64,000 nt of DNA from Microvirga sp. (GTDB lineage Bacteria > Pseudomonadota > Alphaproteobacteria > Rhizobiales > Beijerinckiaceae), in the NCBI GenBank assembly GCA_022241475.1, contig JAKOMT010000006.1, positions 73,780 through 137,779 of the forward strand. The letters are read 5' to 3'. Shown here piece by piece: positions 19,372 through 29,809 of this stretch (its first letter is position 1; each line of letters begins with the position of its first letter). The notes beneath the pieces are model-generated. The model was not told where the DNA came from. It saw only the letters and a list, made by a program, of their open reading frames with translations, and searched no databases. Made by a program: the position numbers and the translations under genes.

Positions 19372-21108
19372 TCAGTAGTCGAGATCGGCGCGCGCCGGCG
19401 CGGCCGGGCGCTGGATGTCCGCGTCGGGCGCATAGGCCGGCGCGCCCGTGTCGCGGAAGCGGTTGACGATCGGATAGCGCCGATCACGGCCGAAATTCCG
19501 GCGCGTGACCTTCACGCCCGGAGCCGCCTGACGGCGCTTGTACTCCGCGATCGTCAGCAGCCGCTCGACCCGCGCCACGGTTTCGGCGTCGTAGCCCATC
19601 GCCACGATGTCGGAGACGCGGGTCTCCTTCTCCACCAACTCTTCGAGGATCGCGTCGAGGACGTCGTAGGGCGGCAGCGAATCCTGATCTTTCTGGTTCT
19701 CGCGCAACTCGGCGGAGGGCGGCTTCACGATGATGTTTTCCGGGATCACCACGCCGTCCGGCCCCTGCGCGCCATCGGGGCGCCAGCGATTGCGCAGGGC
19801 GCAGAGCCGAAAGACCTCCTGCTTGTAGAGGTCCTTGATCGGATTGAAGCCGCCGTTCATGTCGCCGTAGAGCGTGGCGTATCCGACCGACATCTCGGAC
19901 TTGTTGCCCGTGGTCACCACCATCGCGCCGAACTTGTTGGAGATCGACATCAGCATCAGCCCGCGAACGCGGCTCTGGACGTTCTCTTCCGTGACGCCGC
20001 GCTCGGTGCCGGAAAAGAGCGGATCGAGCGCCCGCTCGACGCCCTCCACGCCCTCGGTGATCGGCAGGATGTCGTAGCGCACGCCGAGCGCCTGCGCGCA
20101 GGCGAGGGCGTCGTCGAGGGATTCTTGCGAGGTGTAGCGATAGGGCAGCATCACGCAATGCACGCGCTCGGCGCCCAGCGCGTCGACGGCGATCGCGGCG
20201 CAGAGCGCCGAATCGACCCCACCCGAGAGCCCGAGCACCACGCCGGGGAAGCCGGTCTTCCCGACGTAATCGCGAAGTCCCAGCACGCAGGCCGCGTAAT
20301 CCGCCTTTTCGCCCTCGGGGACGAGCGCGCGCGGGGCCTCGACGCAGCGCCATTCCCCTCCCTCGCGAGCCCAGCGTGTGAGCGCCACGCTCTCCTCGAA
20401 GGCGGGGAGTTGCCCGGCGAGCGCGCAATCGGCTTGCAAAACGAAGGAGGCGCCGTCGAAGACGAGCTCGTCCTGGCCGCCGACCTGGTTGAGATAGACG
20501 AGCGGAAGTCCGCTCTCCGTCACGCGCATCGCCGCGATGTTGAAGCGGTCGTCGTTCTTGCCCCGCCAGTACGGCGAACCGTTCGGCACGAGCAGGATTT
20601 CGGCGCCCGTCTCGGCGAGGCACTCGACGACCTCCTCGCCCCAGATGTCCTCACAGATCGGCACGCCGATGCGCACGCCGCGCGCGACGATCGGGCCGGG
20701 GAGGGGGCCGGCGGTGAAGATGCGCTTCTCGTCGAAGGGGCCGTAATTGGGCAGATCGACCTTGAAGCGCACCGCCGCGATGCGGCCTTCGTCGAGGAGC
20801 GCATAGGCGTTGTAGAGCGCGCCGCCCTCCGCCCAGGGCAGGCCGACGAGCACCGCAGGCCCGCCGTCGGCGGTCTCGCGGGCGAGCGCGTCGAGCGCCT
20901 GCCGGCAGGAATCCTGGAAGGCTGGCTTGAGGGCCAGATCCTCGGGCGGATACCCCGAGAGAAACAGCTCGGAGAACATCACGATGTCCGCGCCCATCGC
21001 GGCGGCCTGCGCTCGAGCGTCGCGGACGCGCTCCGCATTGCCCGCGACGTCGCCGAGGCGGGGGTTGAGCTGGGCGAGGGCGATGGCGAGTTCAGCGGCT
21101 TGCGTCAT
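19372..21108 (-). CDS. nadE: Glutamine-dependent NAD+ synthetase
   Basis: A 578-residue fusion of an N-terminal nitrilase-type glutaminase and a C-terminal NAD synthetase; it makes NAD+ from deamido-NAD, ATP and glutamine. The glutaminase Glu (MFSELFLSGYPPEDL), Lys (RFKVDLPNYGPF) and Cys (GVPICEDIWGEE) are present, and ammonia is passed to the synthetase, whose ATP pyrophosphatase loop is GLSGGVDSALCAA. Met 21108 begins the conserved AIALAQLNPRLGDV start; codons further upstream run toward the ruvX gene and look non-coding. ruvX lies just upstream on the same strand. Confidence 0.96.
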   Translation of the reverse strand: MTQAAELAIALAQLNPRLGDVAGNAERVRDARAQAAAMGADIVMFSELFLSGYPPEDLALKPAFQDSCRQALDALARETADGGPAVLVGLPWAEGGALYNAYALLDEGRIAAVRFKVDLPNYGPFDEKRIFTAGPLPGPIVARGVRIGVPICEDIWGEEVVECLAETGAEILLVPNGSPYWRGKNDDRFNIAAMRVTESGLPLVYLNQVGGQDELVFDGASFVLQADCALAGQLPAFEESVALTRWAREGGEWRCVEAPRALVPEGEKADYAACVLGLRDYVGKTGFPGVVLGLSGGVDSALCAAIAVDALGAERVHCVMLPYRYTSQESLDDALACAQALGVRYDILPITEGVEGVERALDPLFSGTERGVTEENVQSRVRGLMLMSISNKFGAMVVTTGNKSEMSVGYATLYGDMNGGFNPIKDLYKQEVFRLCALRNRWRPDGAQGPDGVVIPENIIVKPPSAELRENQKDQDSLPPYDVLDAILEELVEKETRVSDIVAMGYDAETVARVERLLTIAEYKRRQAAPGVKVTRRNFGRDRRYPIVNRFRDTGAPAYAPDADIQRPAAPARADLDY

Positions 21109-21179
21109 GAGCGTCGAGATACCGCGCCGCGACCGTCGCGGCAACGGCCCCGGCCGGCGAGACGTAATCTTCTTCGGCG

Positions 21180-21683
21180 TCAATCTTCTTCGGCGCCGTA
21201 TTCAATTCCGGCGGCGTCGCCGCCGATGCGGTCCATGCGCTCGATCGCGCCTTGCAGGATATAACTCGCCGCCATCTTGTCGACGAGTGCCCCCCGCCTC
21301 GCGCGCGAGGCGTCGGCCGCGAGCAGCGTGCGGGTCACGGCCACGGTCGACAGGCGCTCGTCCCAGAAGACGATCGGCAGGTCGAGCGCGCGGGTGAGTT
21401 CACGGACGAAGCTGCGGGTCGATTGCGAACGCGGCCCCTCCGATCCGTCCATGTTGAGCGGCAGGCCGATGACGATCGCGACGATCTCGAACTTCTGCAC
21501 GATCGCGCGCAACGCGGCGGCGTTCGCCGTGAACTTCACCCGCTTGAGCGTCTCGAGCGGCGTCGCGATCCGCCGTTCGACGTCGCTCAGCGCGAGGCCG
21601 ATGGTCTTCTCGCCGAGATCGATCCCCAGCAGTCGCCCGTGCCGCGGCAGCTTGCCTGCGAGCTCTTCCAGCGCCACGTTCAT
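21180..21683 (-). CDS. ruvX: Holliday junction resolvase-like YqgF/RuvX nuclease
   Basis: The 167-residue RNase-H-fold protein carries [15 protein letters not shown] (first catalytic Asp), [10 protein letters not shown] and [11 protein letters not shown] (further acids), all typical of YqgF/RuvX. The family is linked to 16S rRNA 5'-end processing and, in some species, to resolving recombination junctions. It is followed 71 bases later by nadE on the same strand and is divergent from the UPF0173 hydrolase. Confidence 0.95.
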   Translation of the reverse strand: MNVALEELAGKLPRHGRLLGIDLGEKTIGLALSDVERRIATPLETLKRVKFTANAAALRAIVQKFEIVAIVIGLPLNMDGSEGPRSQSTRSFVRELTRALDLPIVFWDERLSTVAVTRTLLAADASRARRGALVDKMAASYILQGAIERMDRIGGDAAGIEYGAEED

Positions 21684-21749
21684 GCGCGAGACTTTCGCGC
21701 CGCGTCGTCTTCGGCGACCGTGCGCCGGTCATACAGGGAGAACGCAACC

Positions 21750-22457
21750 ATGAAGATCACCTGGTTCGGCCATTCGGCCTTCCGCCTCGAATTTTCGGAC
21801 AAGATCGTCCTGATCGATCCCTTCCTCACCGGCAGCCCCGCTTTCGAGGGCGACGCGGAGAAGGCGGCCGAGGGCGCGACCCATGTCCTGGTCACCCATG
21901 GTCACGGAGACCATATCGGCGACGCCGTCGCGATTTCGAAGAAGACCGGCGCGACCGTCGTCACCAATTACGATCTTTGCATGTATCTCGCCAAGCAGGG
22001 GCTGGAGAATTTCTCGCCCATGAACACCGGCGGCGCGGTCGATTTCGACGGGTTCAGCGTCGCGCTCGTGCGCGCCGACCATTCTGCGGGCCTCGTCGAG
22101 GCGGACGTGGGCTTCCCGCTGGGTAGCGCCAACGGCGTCGTGGTGACCGCGCCAGGCGAGCCAACAGTTTATCACATGGGCGACACCGACGTGTTCGGCG
22201 ACATGGCGCTGATCACGGAACTGTACGCGCCCGACATCGTCATCGCGCCGATCGGCGACCGCTTCACGATGGGCGCCAAGACCGCAGCGTTCGCGATCAA
22301 GCGCTTCTTCCCGAAGGCGCGCGCGGCGATTCCCTGCCATTTCGGCACCTTCCCCATCATCGCGCAGAACGCCGACGAGTTCGTCGAGGCGATGCAGGGC
22401 TCGGGCGTGCAGGTCATCACGCCGCACAAGGGCCTGCCCGTTCGCGTGGACGGTTAA
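21750..22457 (+). CDS. UPF0173 metal-dependent hydrolase (metallo-beta-lactamase fold)
   Basis: The 235-residue protein starts [13 protein letters not shown] and has the metal-binding motif [10 protein letters not shown], then [16 protein letters not shown] and the final PCHFGTFP His, which together form a binuclear metal site. The UPF0173 family is widespread and includes predicted Zn-dependent hydrolases with unproven substrates. It is divergent from ruvX with 66 bases between. Confidence 0.93.
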   Translation: MKITWFGHSAFRLEFSDKIVLIDPFLTGSPAFEGDAEKAAEGATHVLVTHGHGDHIGDAVAISKKTGATVVTNYDLCMYLAKQGLENFSPMNTGGAVDFDGFSVALVRADHSAGLVEADVGFPLGSANGVVVTAPGEPTVYHMGDTDVFGDMALITELYAPDIVIAPIGDRFTMGAKTAAFAIKRFFPKARAAIPCHFGTFPIIAQNADEFVEAMQGSGVQVITPHKGLPVRVDG

Positions 22458-22550
22458 TCCTCGTTAACCATGTTTGAACCTCCCGTCTGGCGAACCGACG
22501 TTTAACGCGGCATAGTCGCGTTTACGATTTGTTAACCATACGGGTGAGTC

Positions 22551-22970
22551 GTGAACCGTGAACGATTGCAGGGCGAGGACGGGCGATCGCGCGTCCCCGC
22601 CGGGGCTTCGCCCTCCGACAGCCGTTCTGCGGAGGGCGTCCTCGACCTGACCATCGCCCAGATGGAGGCCGCGTCGCGCCTGCGCGCCGCGCGCCGCAAG
22701 GCGATCCCCGGACGCGACATCGTCGCCGTCGGCGGCGGAGATCTGCGGTCGCGTAGCGTGGCGCAGCCTTTCCCCACGGATGAGCGCCCGGCGAGGATCG
22801 TGCGCGCGCGCCTCGTTCTGCTCTGCGCGCTGCTTGTGGGGATGAGCGGCGGATACCTCTACGTCACGCAGGTTTTGCCCGAACGCGGGGGCATCGAGGT
22901 CTCGCCCCCCGAGACGCGCCAGACCGTGATCAGTCAGGCGCCGATCGGGTCGACCTACGCAGACGGCTGA
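22551..22970 (+). CDS. Hypothetical single-pass membrane protein
   Basis: A 139-residue reading frame with a GTG start, a polar cytoplasmic N-terminal half (containing LDLTIAQMEAASRLRAARRKAIPGRD), one transmembrane helix (VLLCALLVGMSGGYLYVTQV) and a short periplasmic tail. The family is not recognised. Coding is supported by GC-rich third positions and by the strong rightward terminator at 23092. Confidence 0.55.
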   Translation: MNRERLQGEDGRSRVPAGASPSDSRSAEGVLDLTIAQMEAASRLRAARRKAIPGRDIVAVGGGDLRSRSVAQPFPTDERPARIVRARLVLLCALLVGMSGGYLYVTQVLPERGGIEVSPPETRQTVISQAPIGSTYADG

Positions 22971-23091
22971 CGATAATTTCCGCCTCGCATGATCCGCCCC
23001 GGCCCGAGGCGTCGTACGTCGTTCGGAAGCGCGCATCGCGCGCTTCCCTTCCCCGCGCGACTTCCTCCTCCCCCCGGGAAGACGCGCATAT

Positions 23092-23125
23092 AAGGCCGCC
23101 TCGCTCCACCGAGGCGGCCTTTTTC
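23092..23125 (+). terminator. Rho-independent terminator
   Basis: A strong stem (AAGGCCGCCTCG / CGAGGCGGCCTT) with a five-base loop and a T run at its 3' side. It marks the end of the rightward gene at 22970 and sits next to the left edge of the AT-rich island. Confidence 0.9.
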
Positions 23126-23182
23126 GGATGTGGCGGAGCTTTTCGAGCGCAGACCCACATGCTTATTTTTGAAGAGGTTATA

Positions 23183-23797
23183 TTAAGTCATCAACGAAGA
23201 TAATTTGGTAACAGCTCGATTAAGGCTGCGACTATTTCTTGCTGCAGCTTCTAAGCTCCAATCGTTCTCCACGAAATTACATAATCTAAAATTATAGTTG
23301 ATGCCTGTCGCAGCCCCGCTTCTGAGGCTGGGCGCTATGTCATTTCTAATTTCTGAACTTGCAGAATTTTTTGCCAAATTGACCAGGTACTCCTTCGAAT
23401 CAACGATATTAGATTCAATATCATGCTTCAGCTTATCTGGACTAATTCTCAGAAAATCTGCCACGCCATTGGTATCCGCCAGCAACCACGACTCAATTTC
23501 CGAATGCGCAATGCAAAATAGCATTTTATCCGGCAGTGGTTCTCGAATATTGGCTGAATCTAGCCATTTTCTTCTCAGAGAAGGTGCGCAAGGGTTGCGA
23601 TCTAAATCTGTTATAATGAGCACAGGCGATCGTTGTGCCAGCTTGTGGAATTTTTGCAAATTTTTCTTAATATATCCAAATCCGCCATAAACCTTTCCAA
23701 GCTCAGTAGAAGTTGTATTGGTCGGGCAACATTCGCGAATAAGTCGCTCAGCGACCGCGCGGCTAAGTGCGTCTTCAATGCAGTAAAAAACTGTCAT
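23183..23797 (-). CDS. TOPRIM-like protein paired with SMC-like ATPase (DUF4276-like)
   Basis: The 204-residue product resembles small DUF4276/TOPRIM-like effectors: an acidic residue early (FYCIEDAL, Glu8), a strand ending in DLD (LIITDLDRNPC, residues 64-66) and an EIESWLLAD motif (100-108). These match the Glu, DxD and ExE-W pattern of this group. The start overlaps the ATPase stop by four bases (ATGA), so translation is coupled. Base use is far more AT-rich than the core genes, a sign of recent transfer. By analogy to OLD and PARIS-type pairs it may be a nuclease released or activated by the ATPase; this is inference. Confidence 0.65.
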   Translation of the reverse strand: MTVFYCIEDALSRAVAERLIRECCPTNTTSTELGKVYGGFGYIKKNLQKFHKLAQRSPVLIITDLDRNPCAPSLRRKWLDSANIREPLPDKMLFCIAHSEIESWLLADTNGVADFLRISPDKLKHDIESNIVDSKEYLVNLAKNSASSEIRNDIAPSLRSGAATGINYNFRLCNFVENDWSLEAAARNSRSLNRAVTKLSSLMT

Positions 23798-24960
23798 AGC
23801 GAAAAATCAAGTTGTCCAGCCTTTCGGGCGTTTGGCAACACTGCATCTGCAGGAGAGAGGCCTGCATTAAGTGCAGCTTGCTCATCCTCAGAGACACTCC
23901 TGATGCTCGAACCGTCATCTGAAGGCGTTATTATAACTATACCACGGGGGTCAATGCCTGAGTTCGACAGCAGAGCTTGACTATGTGTGGTTATAATAAA
24001 CTGCCTTGCGCTTCGTGATTTAGATTTGACGGCCGCCATAATTCGAGGGAGCTGGGAGACAATTTCTTCGTTTAGTGATAGTTCGGGTTCCTCTAGGAGA
24101 AGCGGGGAGCTGCCTGACTCCTGTAAAAGCCATAGAAGTGACATTATCCTTAGTGTGCCATCTGAGAATTGATCCTCTCTTTGTCTGGCCCCTCGTGGGC
24201 GATGGTGTTTAAATCTGATTTCTAAATGTGGATGGCCTGTAATATCATCTTTTAAGAATCGCAAATCTTCTAGCTGAGGTACAATTGTCTTCAAGGCTGT
24301 TTCTATGCGCTTAAGACGCGAGTCTCTTGTGCGCTGTGTAGTTCGAGCAATTCTAAGCATAAACTCTTGGCCGAACGGGTCATCATCGATAACCCGTCCG
24401 CCAATTTGATCTCCGAATTTCAGAAGTTGAGGAACTAGATGGACGTAGGTTGCGCCAGAAAAAAAATCGGCGAGCTCTCGAAATTCAGTGTTTGCACTAA
24501 TTTGCTCAATGTGGGTCTCTCGAAGAAGAAGATCATCAATTTTTTCCTTCTCTCCAGGTCTATCAATCAAAAGTTTTTGAGTTCCATCAGATGAAAAAGA
24601 GGTAACTCTCTCCTTAGTAACTTGTGGTTCACGCTTGCCTTTCGGTGGTATATTAAATCCAAGCTCGTACTTCCAAACTAACGAGCCAAGTTCATTTACA
24701 ACGTCAGCCTCAATAAGAATCTCAGTGTCGTTACGAGCATGCAAGCATCGGATTTTTCCAACACCACCGCGACGCTCAATAGCGTCCTGAAGTCCTCCGC
24801 CGCGATGCTTTGATACGTCTCTTAGAAAACGTACTGCATCTAGAAAGTTAGATTTTCCAGCTGCGTTGGGACCCAGAATATAAACAGATTCAGGAAGATT
24901 ATCGATCTCGCCTGTTTTAAAATTCCGCCAATTTTTGAGTTTCAATCGGCTAATGTGCAT
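23794..24960 (-). CDS. AAA/ABC-type SMC-like ATPase (AAA_21 / RecF-OLD group)
   Basis: A 388-residue ATPase with Walker A GPNAAGKSNF (residues 30-39), an ABC-like signature FSDGTLR (265-271), Walker B PLLLEEPE (286-293) and H-loop TTHSQ (324-328). The start KLKNWRNFKTGEI is typical of RecF/OLD-like ATPases. The coiled-coil insertion is short. It is the first gene of a two-gene AT-rich unit with the TOPRIM-like gene. Such ATPase plus small effector pairs often turn out to be anti-phage modules, but I cannot assign it to a named system. It has no phage or transposon gene beside it. Confidence 0.85.
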   Translation of the reverse strand: MHISRLKLKNWRNFKTGEIDNLPESVYILGPNAAGKSNFLDAVRFLRDVSKHRGGGLQDAIERRGGVGKIRCLHARNDTEILIEADVVNELGSLVWKYELGFNIPPKGKREPQVTKERVTSFSSDGTQKLLIDRPGEKEKIDDLLLRETHIEQISANTEFRELADFFSGATYVHLVPQLLKFGDQIGGRVIDDDPFGQEFMLRIARTTQRTRDSRLKRIETALKTIVPQLEDLRFLKDDITGHPHLEIRFKHHRPRGARQREDQFSDGTLRIMSLLWLLQESGSSPLLLEEPELSLNEEIVSQLPRIMAAVKSKSRSARQFIITTHSQALLSNSGIDPRGIVIITPSDDGSSIRSVSEDEQAALNAGLSPADAVLPNARKAGQLDFSL

Positions 24961-25166
24961 CAGTGTTCCTAACTTTGGAGTGTAATAATTTTTACCATCG
25001 TCGGAATATCAAGCAAGCCTCATTCGCACTGTTTCGCGGGCTGGCGGGCAGAATGCGGCTTCCGTCGGCGTATAAAGGTGAGAGGGTAAGCACACACCGG
25101 CAGGGAGCGACAGCCGTGTGGACCAGTCAAACGGGCGCGCTCTTGACACTTCCCTTTTCGGCTTTC

Positions 25167-26138
25167 TCACCCGATCCTCCGCTCCAGCCTCGCCAGCAAC
25201 GGGTTTTCGCTGCGGAAGATGTAGTCGAGCGCGCGCACGCTGACGTCGCGGGCGCCGGCGTCCGAGAGCGACTCGACGATGTCGAAGACGCGCTCGGCGG
25301 CGCAGTGGAGCACGATCTCCGGACCGTCGAGTCCAAAGGGCGCGTGAGCGTCGAAGCCGTTCGCCGCGTCACGCACCGCATCCGCGCTCGCCGAGCCGAT
25401 ATGAGCGCGGACTTCCCGAACCCGGCGAGCCTCTTCCTCGGCGGCGATCCGGGTGAGGATCGCGCGCGCGGCCGCCCGGGCCGTCGGCGACCAATTCGCC
25501 TTCAGCGAGGCGACGAGATTGGCTTCCGAGCGCAGGATGACGCCGTCGTCGAGCACTTTGAGCGCATTCGCCGAGAGCGTCGCGCCCGTCGTCGTGATGT
25601 CGACGATCACCTCGGCTTGGCCGGCGGCGGGCGCGCCCTCGGTCGCGCCCAGCGATTCCACGATGCGGTAGTCGACGAGGCCCTTGCTCGCGAAAAACGT
25701 GCGGGTCAGGTTCAGATATTTCGTCGCCACGCGCATCTTGCGGCCTTTCCGGGCGCGCAGATCCACGGCGACCTCGTCGAGATCGGCCATATTGCGGACG
25801 TCGATCCAGGCCTGCGGCGCGGCCACGACGACGTTGGCGAAGCCGAAGCCGAGAGGCGTCAGCATCTCGACGCAGGAATCGGCGTCGCCGATCTGCTCGC
25901 GCACCAGATCCTCGCCCGTGACGCCGAGATGCGCCGCGCCTTGTGCGATCTGGGTGACGATCTCGGACGCCGACAGGAACGCGACCTCGACGCCGGGCAA
26001 GCCGGCGATCGCGCCGCGATAATCTCGCGAGCCGCGCGACTTGGTGAAGACGAGCCCGGCGCGGGCGAAGAACGCGGTGGCGTTCTCCTGGAGCCGGCCC
26101 TTGGAGGGCACCGCCAGAACGAGGGGCGTGTCGCTCAT
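25167..26138 (-). CDS. hisG: ATP phosphoribosyltransferase
   Basis: The 323-residue enzyme starts histidine synthesis by condensing ATP and PRPP. Signatures include [21 protein letters not shown], the PRPP-binding segment [15 protein letters not shown] and a C-terminal part (about residues 230-323) that is longer than in minimal short-form HisG. The hisZ partner overlaps its start by four bases, so the active enzyme should be a HisG-HisZ hetero-oligomer. Confidence 0.95.
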   Translation of the reverse strand: MSDTPLVLAVPSKGRLQENATAFFARAGLVFTKSRGSRDYRGAIAGLPGVEVAFLSASEIVTQIAQGAAHLGVTGEDLVREQIGDADSCVEMLTPLGFGFANVVVAAPQAWIDVRNMADLDEVAVDLRARKGRKMRVATKYLNLTRTFFASKGLVDYRIVESLGATEGAPAAGQAEVIVDITTTGATLSANALKVLDDGVILRSEANLVASLKANWSPTARAAARAILTRIAAEEEARRVREVRAHIGSASADAVRDAANGFDAHAPFGLDGPEIVLHCAAERVFDIVESLSDAGARDVSVRALDYIFRSENPLLARLERRIG

Positions 26139-27271
26139 GCCTGCGCTCCCGAAAGGTCTCGCGAACCATCTCCCGCCGCGATCCGGTCGAGCCAGAACGA
26201 GCAGCCGACGGCCGGCGCGTTCGCGCTCCTGTCGAGATGGGTGAGCAGCCTGTCGTAGCGCCCGCCGCCGACGAGCGGCTTCGCGTCGGACGCGTCGGCG
26301 CGCACGATCTCGAAGATGAAGCCCGTGTAGTAATCGAGGTTGCGCGCGAAATCGGTGCGGAATCGCAGGAGCGAAAGATCGACGCCGCTCGCAGCGACGA
26401 AGCCGACGCGCTCCTCGTAGAGACCGAGCGCCGTCTCGACGTCCAGCGACGCCTCGCGGGCGAGTTCGCGGATCTGCGCCCCCGCCTCGTCGGGACCGCC
26501 GGCGATGGCGAGATAGCGCCGCAGCACCGCTCGCGCTTCGTCGGAGAGGGCGCCGGTGCGCTGCGCGGCGCGGGCGAGAAAGCGTTCGGCGATGTCGCCG
26601 GCGCTGCGTCCGCCGACGGTCGAGATGCCGGCGATGGAGAGGACGTCCTCGACGAAGGCGCGCGCCGCCTGAGGGTCCTGGCCCTCGATGGCCGCGAGAA
26701 GGCCTGCGTGCTCGACATCCGGCGCGGCGGGCGCCGGCGCCGCGAGCGCGGCCGCCGCGCGTCCCGAGACGACGTCGCGGATGAGCCGGCTCTTGGCGGC
26801 GGCGGGGACGGCGAGGGCGTCGATCACCGCTTCGAGCAGGCCGACGTCGCCGAGACGCACCGAAACGGGACCCGCGCCGAGGCGCGACAACCCCTCCAGC
26901 GCCATCGCGAGGATTTCGGCGTCCGCGGCGGCGGCGTCGTCGCGTCCGATGGATTCGACGCCCGCCTGCATGAACTCGCCCGTCTCGCCCGCGCGCAGGC
27001 GGAAGACCGGGCCGCGATAGCAATAGGCCGCCGGCAGGGCGGCGGCGTTGGAGGCGAGATGCGCGCGGCAGACGGGGATCGTGTATTCGGGCCGCAGGCA
27101 CAGTTCCGTTCCCGCCGCGTCCTGCGTGACGAACATGCGCCGGCGCATGTCCTCGCCGGACAGGTCGAGGAACAGATCCGCCGGCTGCAGCACGGACGGC
27201 TCGGTCAGGCGATAGCCCTCGCCCTCGAAGAGGGCGACGAGGGCGTCGCCGGAAGTGATGGCGTCGTTCAT
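26135..27271 (-). CDS. hisZ: ATP phosphoribosyltransferase regulatory subunit
   Basis: A 378-residue paralogue of the histidyl-tRNA synthetase catalytic domain. It retains the class II fold ([37 protein letters not shown], then the C-terminal [10 protein letters not shown]), but lacks the anticodon-binding domain. In species with HisG of this type, HisZ is needed for ATP phosphoribosyltransferase activity and histidine feedback. It overlaps hisG by four bases. Unlike many Hyphomicrobiales, hisS does not directly precede it. Confidence 0.92.
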   Translation of the reverse strand: MNDAITSGDALVALFEGEGYRLTEPSVLQPADLFLDLSGEDMRRRMFVTQDAAGTELCLRPEYTIPVCRAHLASNAAALPAAYCYRGPVFRLRAGETGEFMQAGVESIGRDDAAAADAEILAMALEGLSRLGAGPVSVRLGDVGLLEAVIDALAVPAAAKSRLIRDVVSGRAAAALAAPAPAAPDVEHAGLLAAIEGQDPQAARAFVEDVLSIAGISTVGGRSAGDIAERFLARAAQRTGALSDEARAVLRRYLAIAGGPDEAGAQIRELAREASLDVETALGLYEERVGFVAASGVDLSLLRFRTDFARNLDYYTGFIFEIVRADASDAKPLVGGGRYDRLLTHLDRSANAPAVGCSFWLDRIAAGDGSRDLSGAQA

Positions 27272-27356
27272 GGCGTTCCCGTCGTGCGGAGCGCGCTCGC
27301 TCCGGCGACGCTTATTGCACGAAAACGTGAATCCTTCGCAAGGCGCGCCGACAAGA

Positions 27357-27384
27357 AAACCCCGGCCGCGGGGGCGGCCGGGGC
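27357..27384 (-). terminator. Rho-independent terminator after the chemoreceptor gene
   Basis: A GC-rich stem (CCCCGGCCG / CGGCCGGGG) starts 30 bases past the chemoreceptor stop. On the minus strand it is followed by TTTTCTT. Confidence 0.85.
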
Positions 27385-27413
27385 TTCGATTCGCCGGCGC
27401 CGGACCCGCGCGC

Positions 27414-29567
27414 TCAGGCCGCCTTGATGTGGGCGACGAAGCTGCGGACGCGCTCGTTGACGCCGGCCGCCTGCTTCTGGAGTTCGGCCGCCGTGCGCAC
27501 CACGACGTCGGCGGCCTCGTCTGCCGAGACGATGACGCTGCGCACGCCCTGAATGTCGTCGCTGACGCTCGCCGCGCCGCCGCGCGCCACGTCGGCGCTG
27601 TGGGCGATGGTCTGCGTTGCGGCGGACTGCTCCTCGACCGCCGCCGAGACGGAGGTCATGGCCGAGGAGATCTCGCCCACTTTGGTCTGGATCTGGCCGA
27701 CGGCGTCGACCGCGCGCAGCGTCGCCACGCGCATTTCCTCGATCTGCAGGCCGATCTCCTCCGTCGCCTTGGCCGTCTGGGTCGCGAGACCCTTGACCTC
27801 CTGCGCGACGACCGCGAAGCCCTTGCCGGCCTCGCCCGCGCGCGCCGCCTCGATGGTGGCGTTGAGCGCGAGAAGGTTCGTCTGGTTGGCGATGCTCTCG
27901 ATCAGGCCGACGATCTCGCCGATGCGCGCGGCGCATTCGTTGAGCGACATCACGACGCCGCTCGTGTCGGCGGCGAATTCGTTGGTCTCGTTGGTGACGG
28001 CCGCCGAGCGGGCGATGAGCTGGGAGATCTCGACGATGGAGGAGGAGAGCTGCTCGGTCGAGGACGCGACGTCCTGCACCGAATGGCTGGCCGTGCTCGC
28101 GGCGCCCGCCACGCGGTCCGAACCGTCGCGGGCCTCTTCGGAGAGCTGGGCCATCGAATTCGCGGCGCGGGTCAGTTCTTCCGCCTCGCGGCCGAGCGTC
28201 GCTACGGCTTCGCCGATCGCGGCCTCGAGATCGTCGGCGAGCTCGTGCATCATCTTTCCGCGCGCTTCCGTTTCGCGGCGTTGCGCGCGCTCGGTCTCGC
28301 GTTGACGCTCCGCCGCGTCCATCTGCACGCGGTCGCGAATGTCGCAGACGGCCCGGGCGATGTCGCCAATCTCGTCACGGCGCTCCTCTCCGGCGACATG
28401 CGCGACGTTCGAATCCTCGGCGAGCCCGCGCAAGGCTTCCGTGAGCGCGCGGATCGGCTTCACGATCGAGCGTCCGGTCAGGAATGCGAGCAGGAGCGCG
28501 GCGCCGAGCATCGTCAGCGTGGCGATCATCACGCCACGGCCCGTCGCGGCCACCTGCTGGAGAGCCTCCGACGTCTCGAGGTCGGTGACGACGAAGAAGT
28601 CCTGGCCGAGCCAGGAGATCGCGCGCTTCTCGGCGAAGCGCTCGCGGCCGTTCTCGTCGACATAGGTGAAGGATCCGGTGTCGGCGGCCTCGACGGCCGG
28701 ACGCGAGAGCTGCGACAGGGCGGTCACCCCGTCGACCAGCGGGCGGTTGGAGCGCAGGACGCCGTCCGAGCCGAAGAGATAGCTTTCGCCGCTCACTCCG
28801 AGCCCTTCGCGAGACGCGATGCGCGCATCGAGCTTGGCGGGGGTGATGCGATAGACGACGGCTCCGAGCAGCCCGCCGCCCCTGTCCTCCGGCGCGAAGG
28901 CGGGGGTCGCGAGGAAGGCGGAGGGCTCGCCGTTCGCCGGAGCGTACGGCGCGAAATCGACGAGAACGGGCGTGGTTCCGTCGGATTCGACCGCGCCACG
29001 GAACGCCGCTTCGAGAGCGGTGCCGGCGATCACCGGACCATCGATCTTCTCGGCGAAGTCGCCGTATTTGGCCACCGAATAGACGACGTCCCCGTCGCTT
29101 GAGATCACGATGATGTCGGCGTAGCCGCGCTCGGCCATGATCGAGCGGAAGGAGGGGTGGACCCGGGAATGCCGCCAGGCGTAGATCGTGCGGTTGCCGT
29201 CCCCGTTGCGCGCGACGCGCGCCTCGGCGTCCTCGCCCTCGGTGAAGAACGCCTGGAACTCGACCCTCTGCTGTTCGCCGGTGCGGTAGGCGCCGAGCAA
29301 CTCGTCGAGAGTGATGCCGACGACGGCGTTGTCCGAGAGCGTTTCGATGTCGCGGGCCATGGCGGAGAGGTCTTCCCCGATCGTCTGCGCGCGTGAATTG
29401 GCGATCAGGGCGAGCCTGTCGCGCGTCGCGTCGACGAGGGCGTCCCGCGAGCTGGTATAGGCGTAGTATCCGACGGACACAGAGGACAGCAGAGCGACGA
29501 GGCCGATCGTAAAGGTGATCCGCATCTGAAGGCTCAAGCTCGTGAGCGCAACCAGTAATTTCTTCAT
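27414..29567 (-). CDS. Methyl-accepting chemotaxis protein with double-Cache-like sensor
   Basis: A 717-residue receptor: transmembrane helix 1 (about 18-38), a large periplasmic sensor of roughly 290 residues, transmembrane helix 2 (about 335-358), HAMP, and a cytoplasmic signalling domain whose hairpin tip [23 protein letters not shown] (split here: [16 protein letters not shown]) is around residue 565. The sensor looks like a double Cache ligand-binding domain. It signals to CheA through CheW, neither of which is in the window; a CheZ-type phosphatase gene lies 1.4 kb away. Start chosen at MKKLLVAL (29567); there is no C-terminal CheR-tethering pentapeptide. Confidence 0.93.
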   Translation of the reverse strand: MKKLLVALTSLSLQMRITFTIGLVALLSSVSVGYYAYTSSRDALVDATRDRLALIANSRAQTIGEDLSAMARDIETLSDNAVVGITLDELLGAYRTGEQQRVEFQAFFTEGEDAEARVARNGDGNRTIYAWRHSRVHPSFRSIMAERGYADIIVISSDGDVVYSVAKYGDFAEKIDGPVIAGTALEAAFRGAVESDGTTPVLVDFAPYAPANGEPSAFLATPAFAPEDRGGGLLGAVVYRITPAKLDARIASREGLGVSGESYLFGSDGVLRSNRPLVDGVTALSQLSRPAVEAADTGSFTYVDENGRERFAEKRAISWLGQDFFVVTDLETSEALQQVAATGRGVMIATLTMLGAALLLAFLTGRSIVKPIRALTEALRGLAEDSNVAHVAGEERRDEIGDIARAVCDIRDRVQMDAAERQRETERAQRRETEARGKMMHELADDLEAAIGEAVATLGREAEELTRAANSMAQLSEEARDGSDRVAGAASTASHSVQDVASSTEQLSSSIVEISQLIARSAAVTNETNEFAADTSGVVMSLNECAARIGEIVGLIESIANQTNLLALNATIEAARAGEAGKGFAVVAQEVKGLATQTAKATEEIGLQIEEMRVATLRAVDAVGQIQTKVGEISSAMTSVSAAVEEQSAATQTIAHSADVARGGAASVSDDIQGVRSVIVSADEAADVVVRTAAELQKQAAGVNERVRSFVAHIKAA

Positions 29568-29809
29568 CGTGATCCTATGCCCCCTCATGCCGTCGATCGT
29601 CCCGCCATTCGGAGTTGCGCAATCCGCAGGCTCGAAAGTCGGGATCACCGGGCGAAAACCGGCGAAAGCCGCAATATCGAGGTTCACACTGATTCAGAGG
29701 CGTTCATAAATCGTAATCGCTGACGCTTTTTCTTCCGTTGGGGCATCCCGAAACGCCACGACCGCCCGCGCGGACGCGAACGGTCGTGGTCGAGAATGCG
29801 ATCGCAGCT

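Noticed and set aside
25167..27101. A 644-codon frame that would fuse extra N-terminal sequence to HisG
   Set aside because: The first 321 codons are a shifted frame of hisZ. HisG starts naturally at 26138 with the hisZ stop overlapping by four bases.
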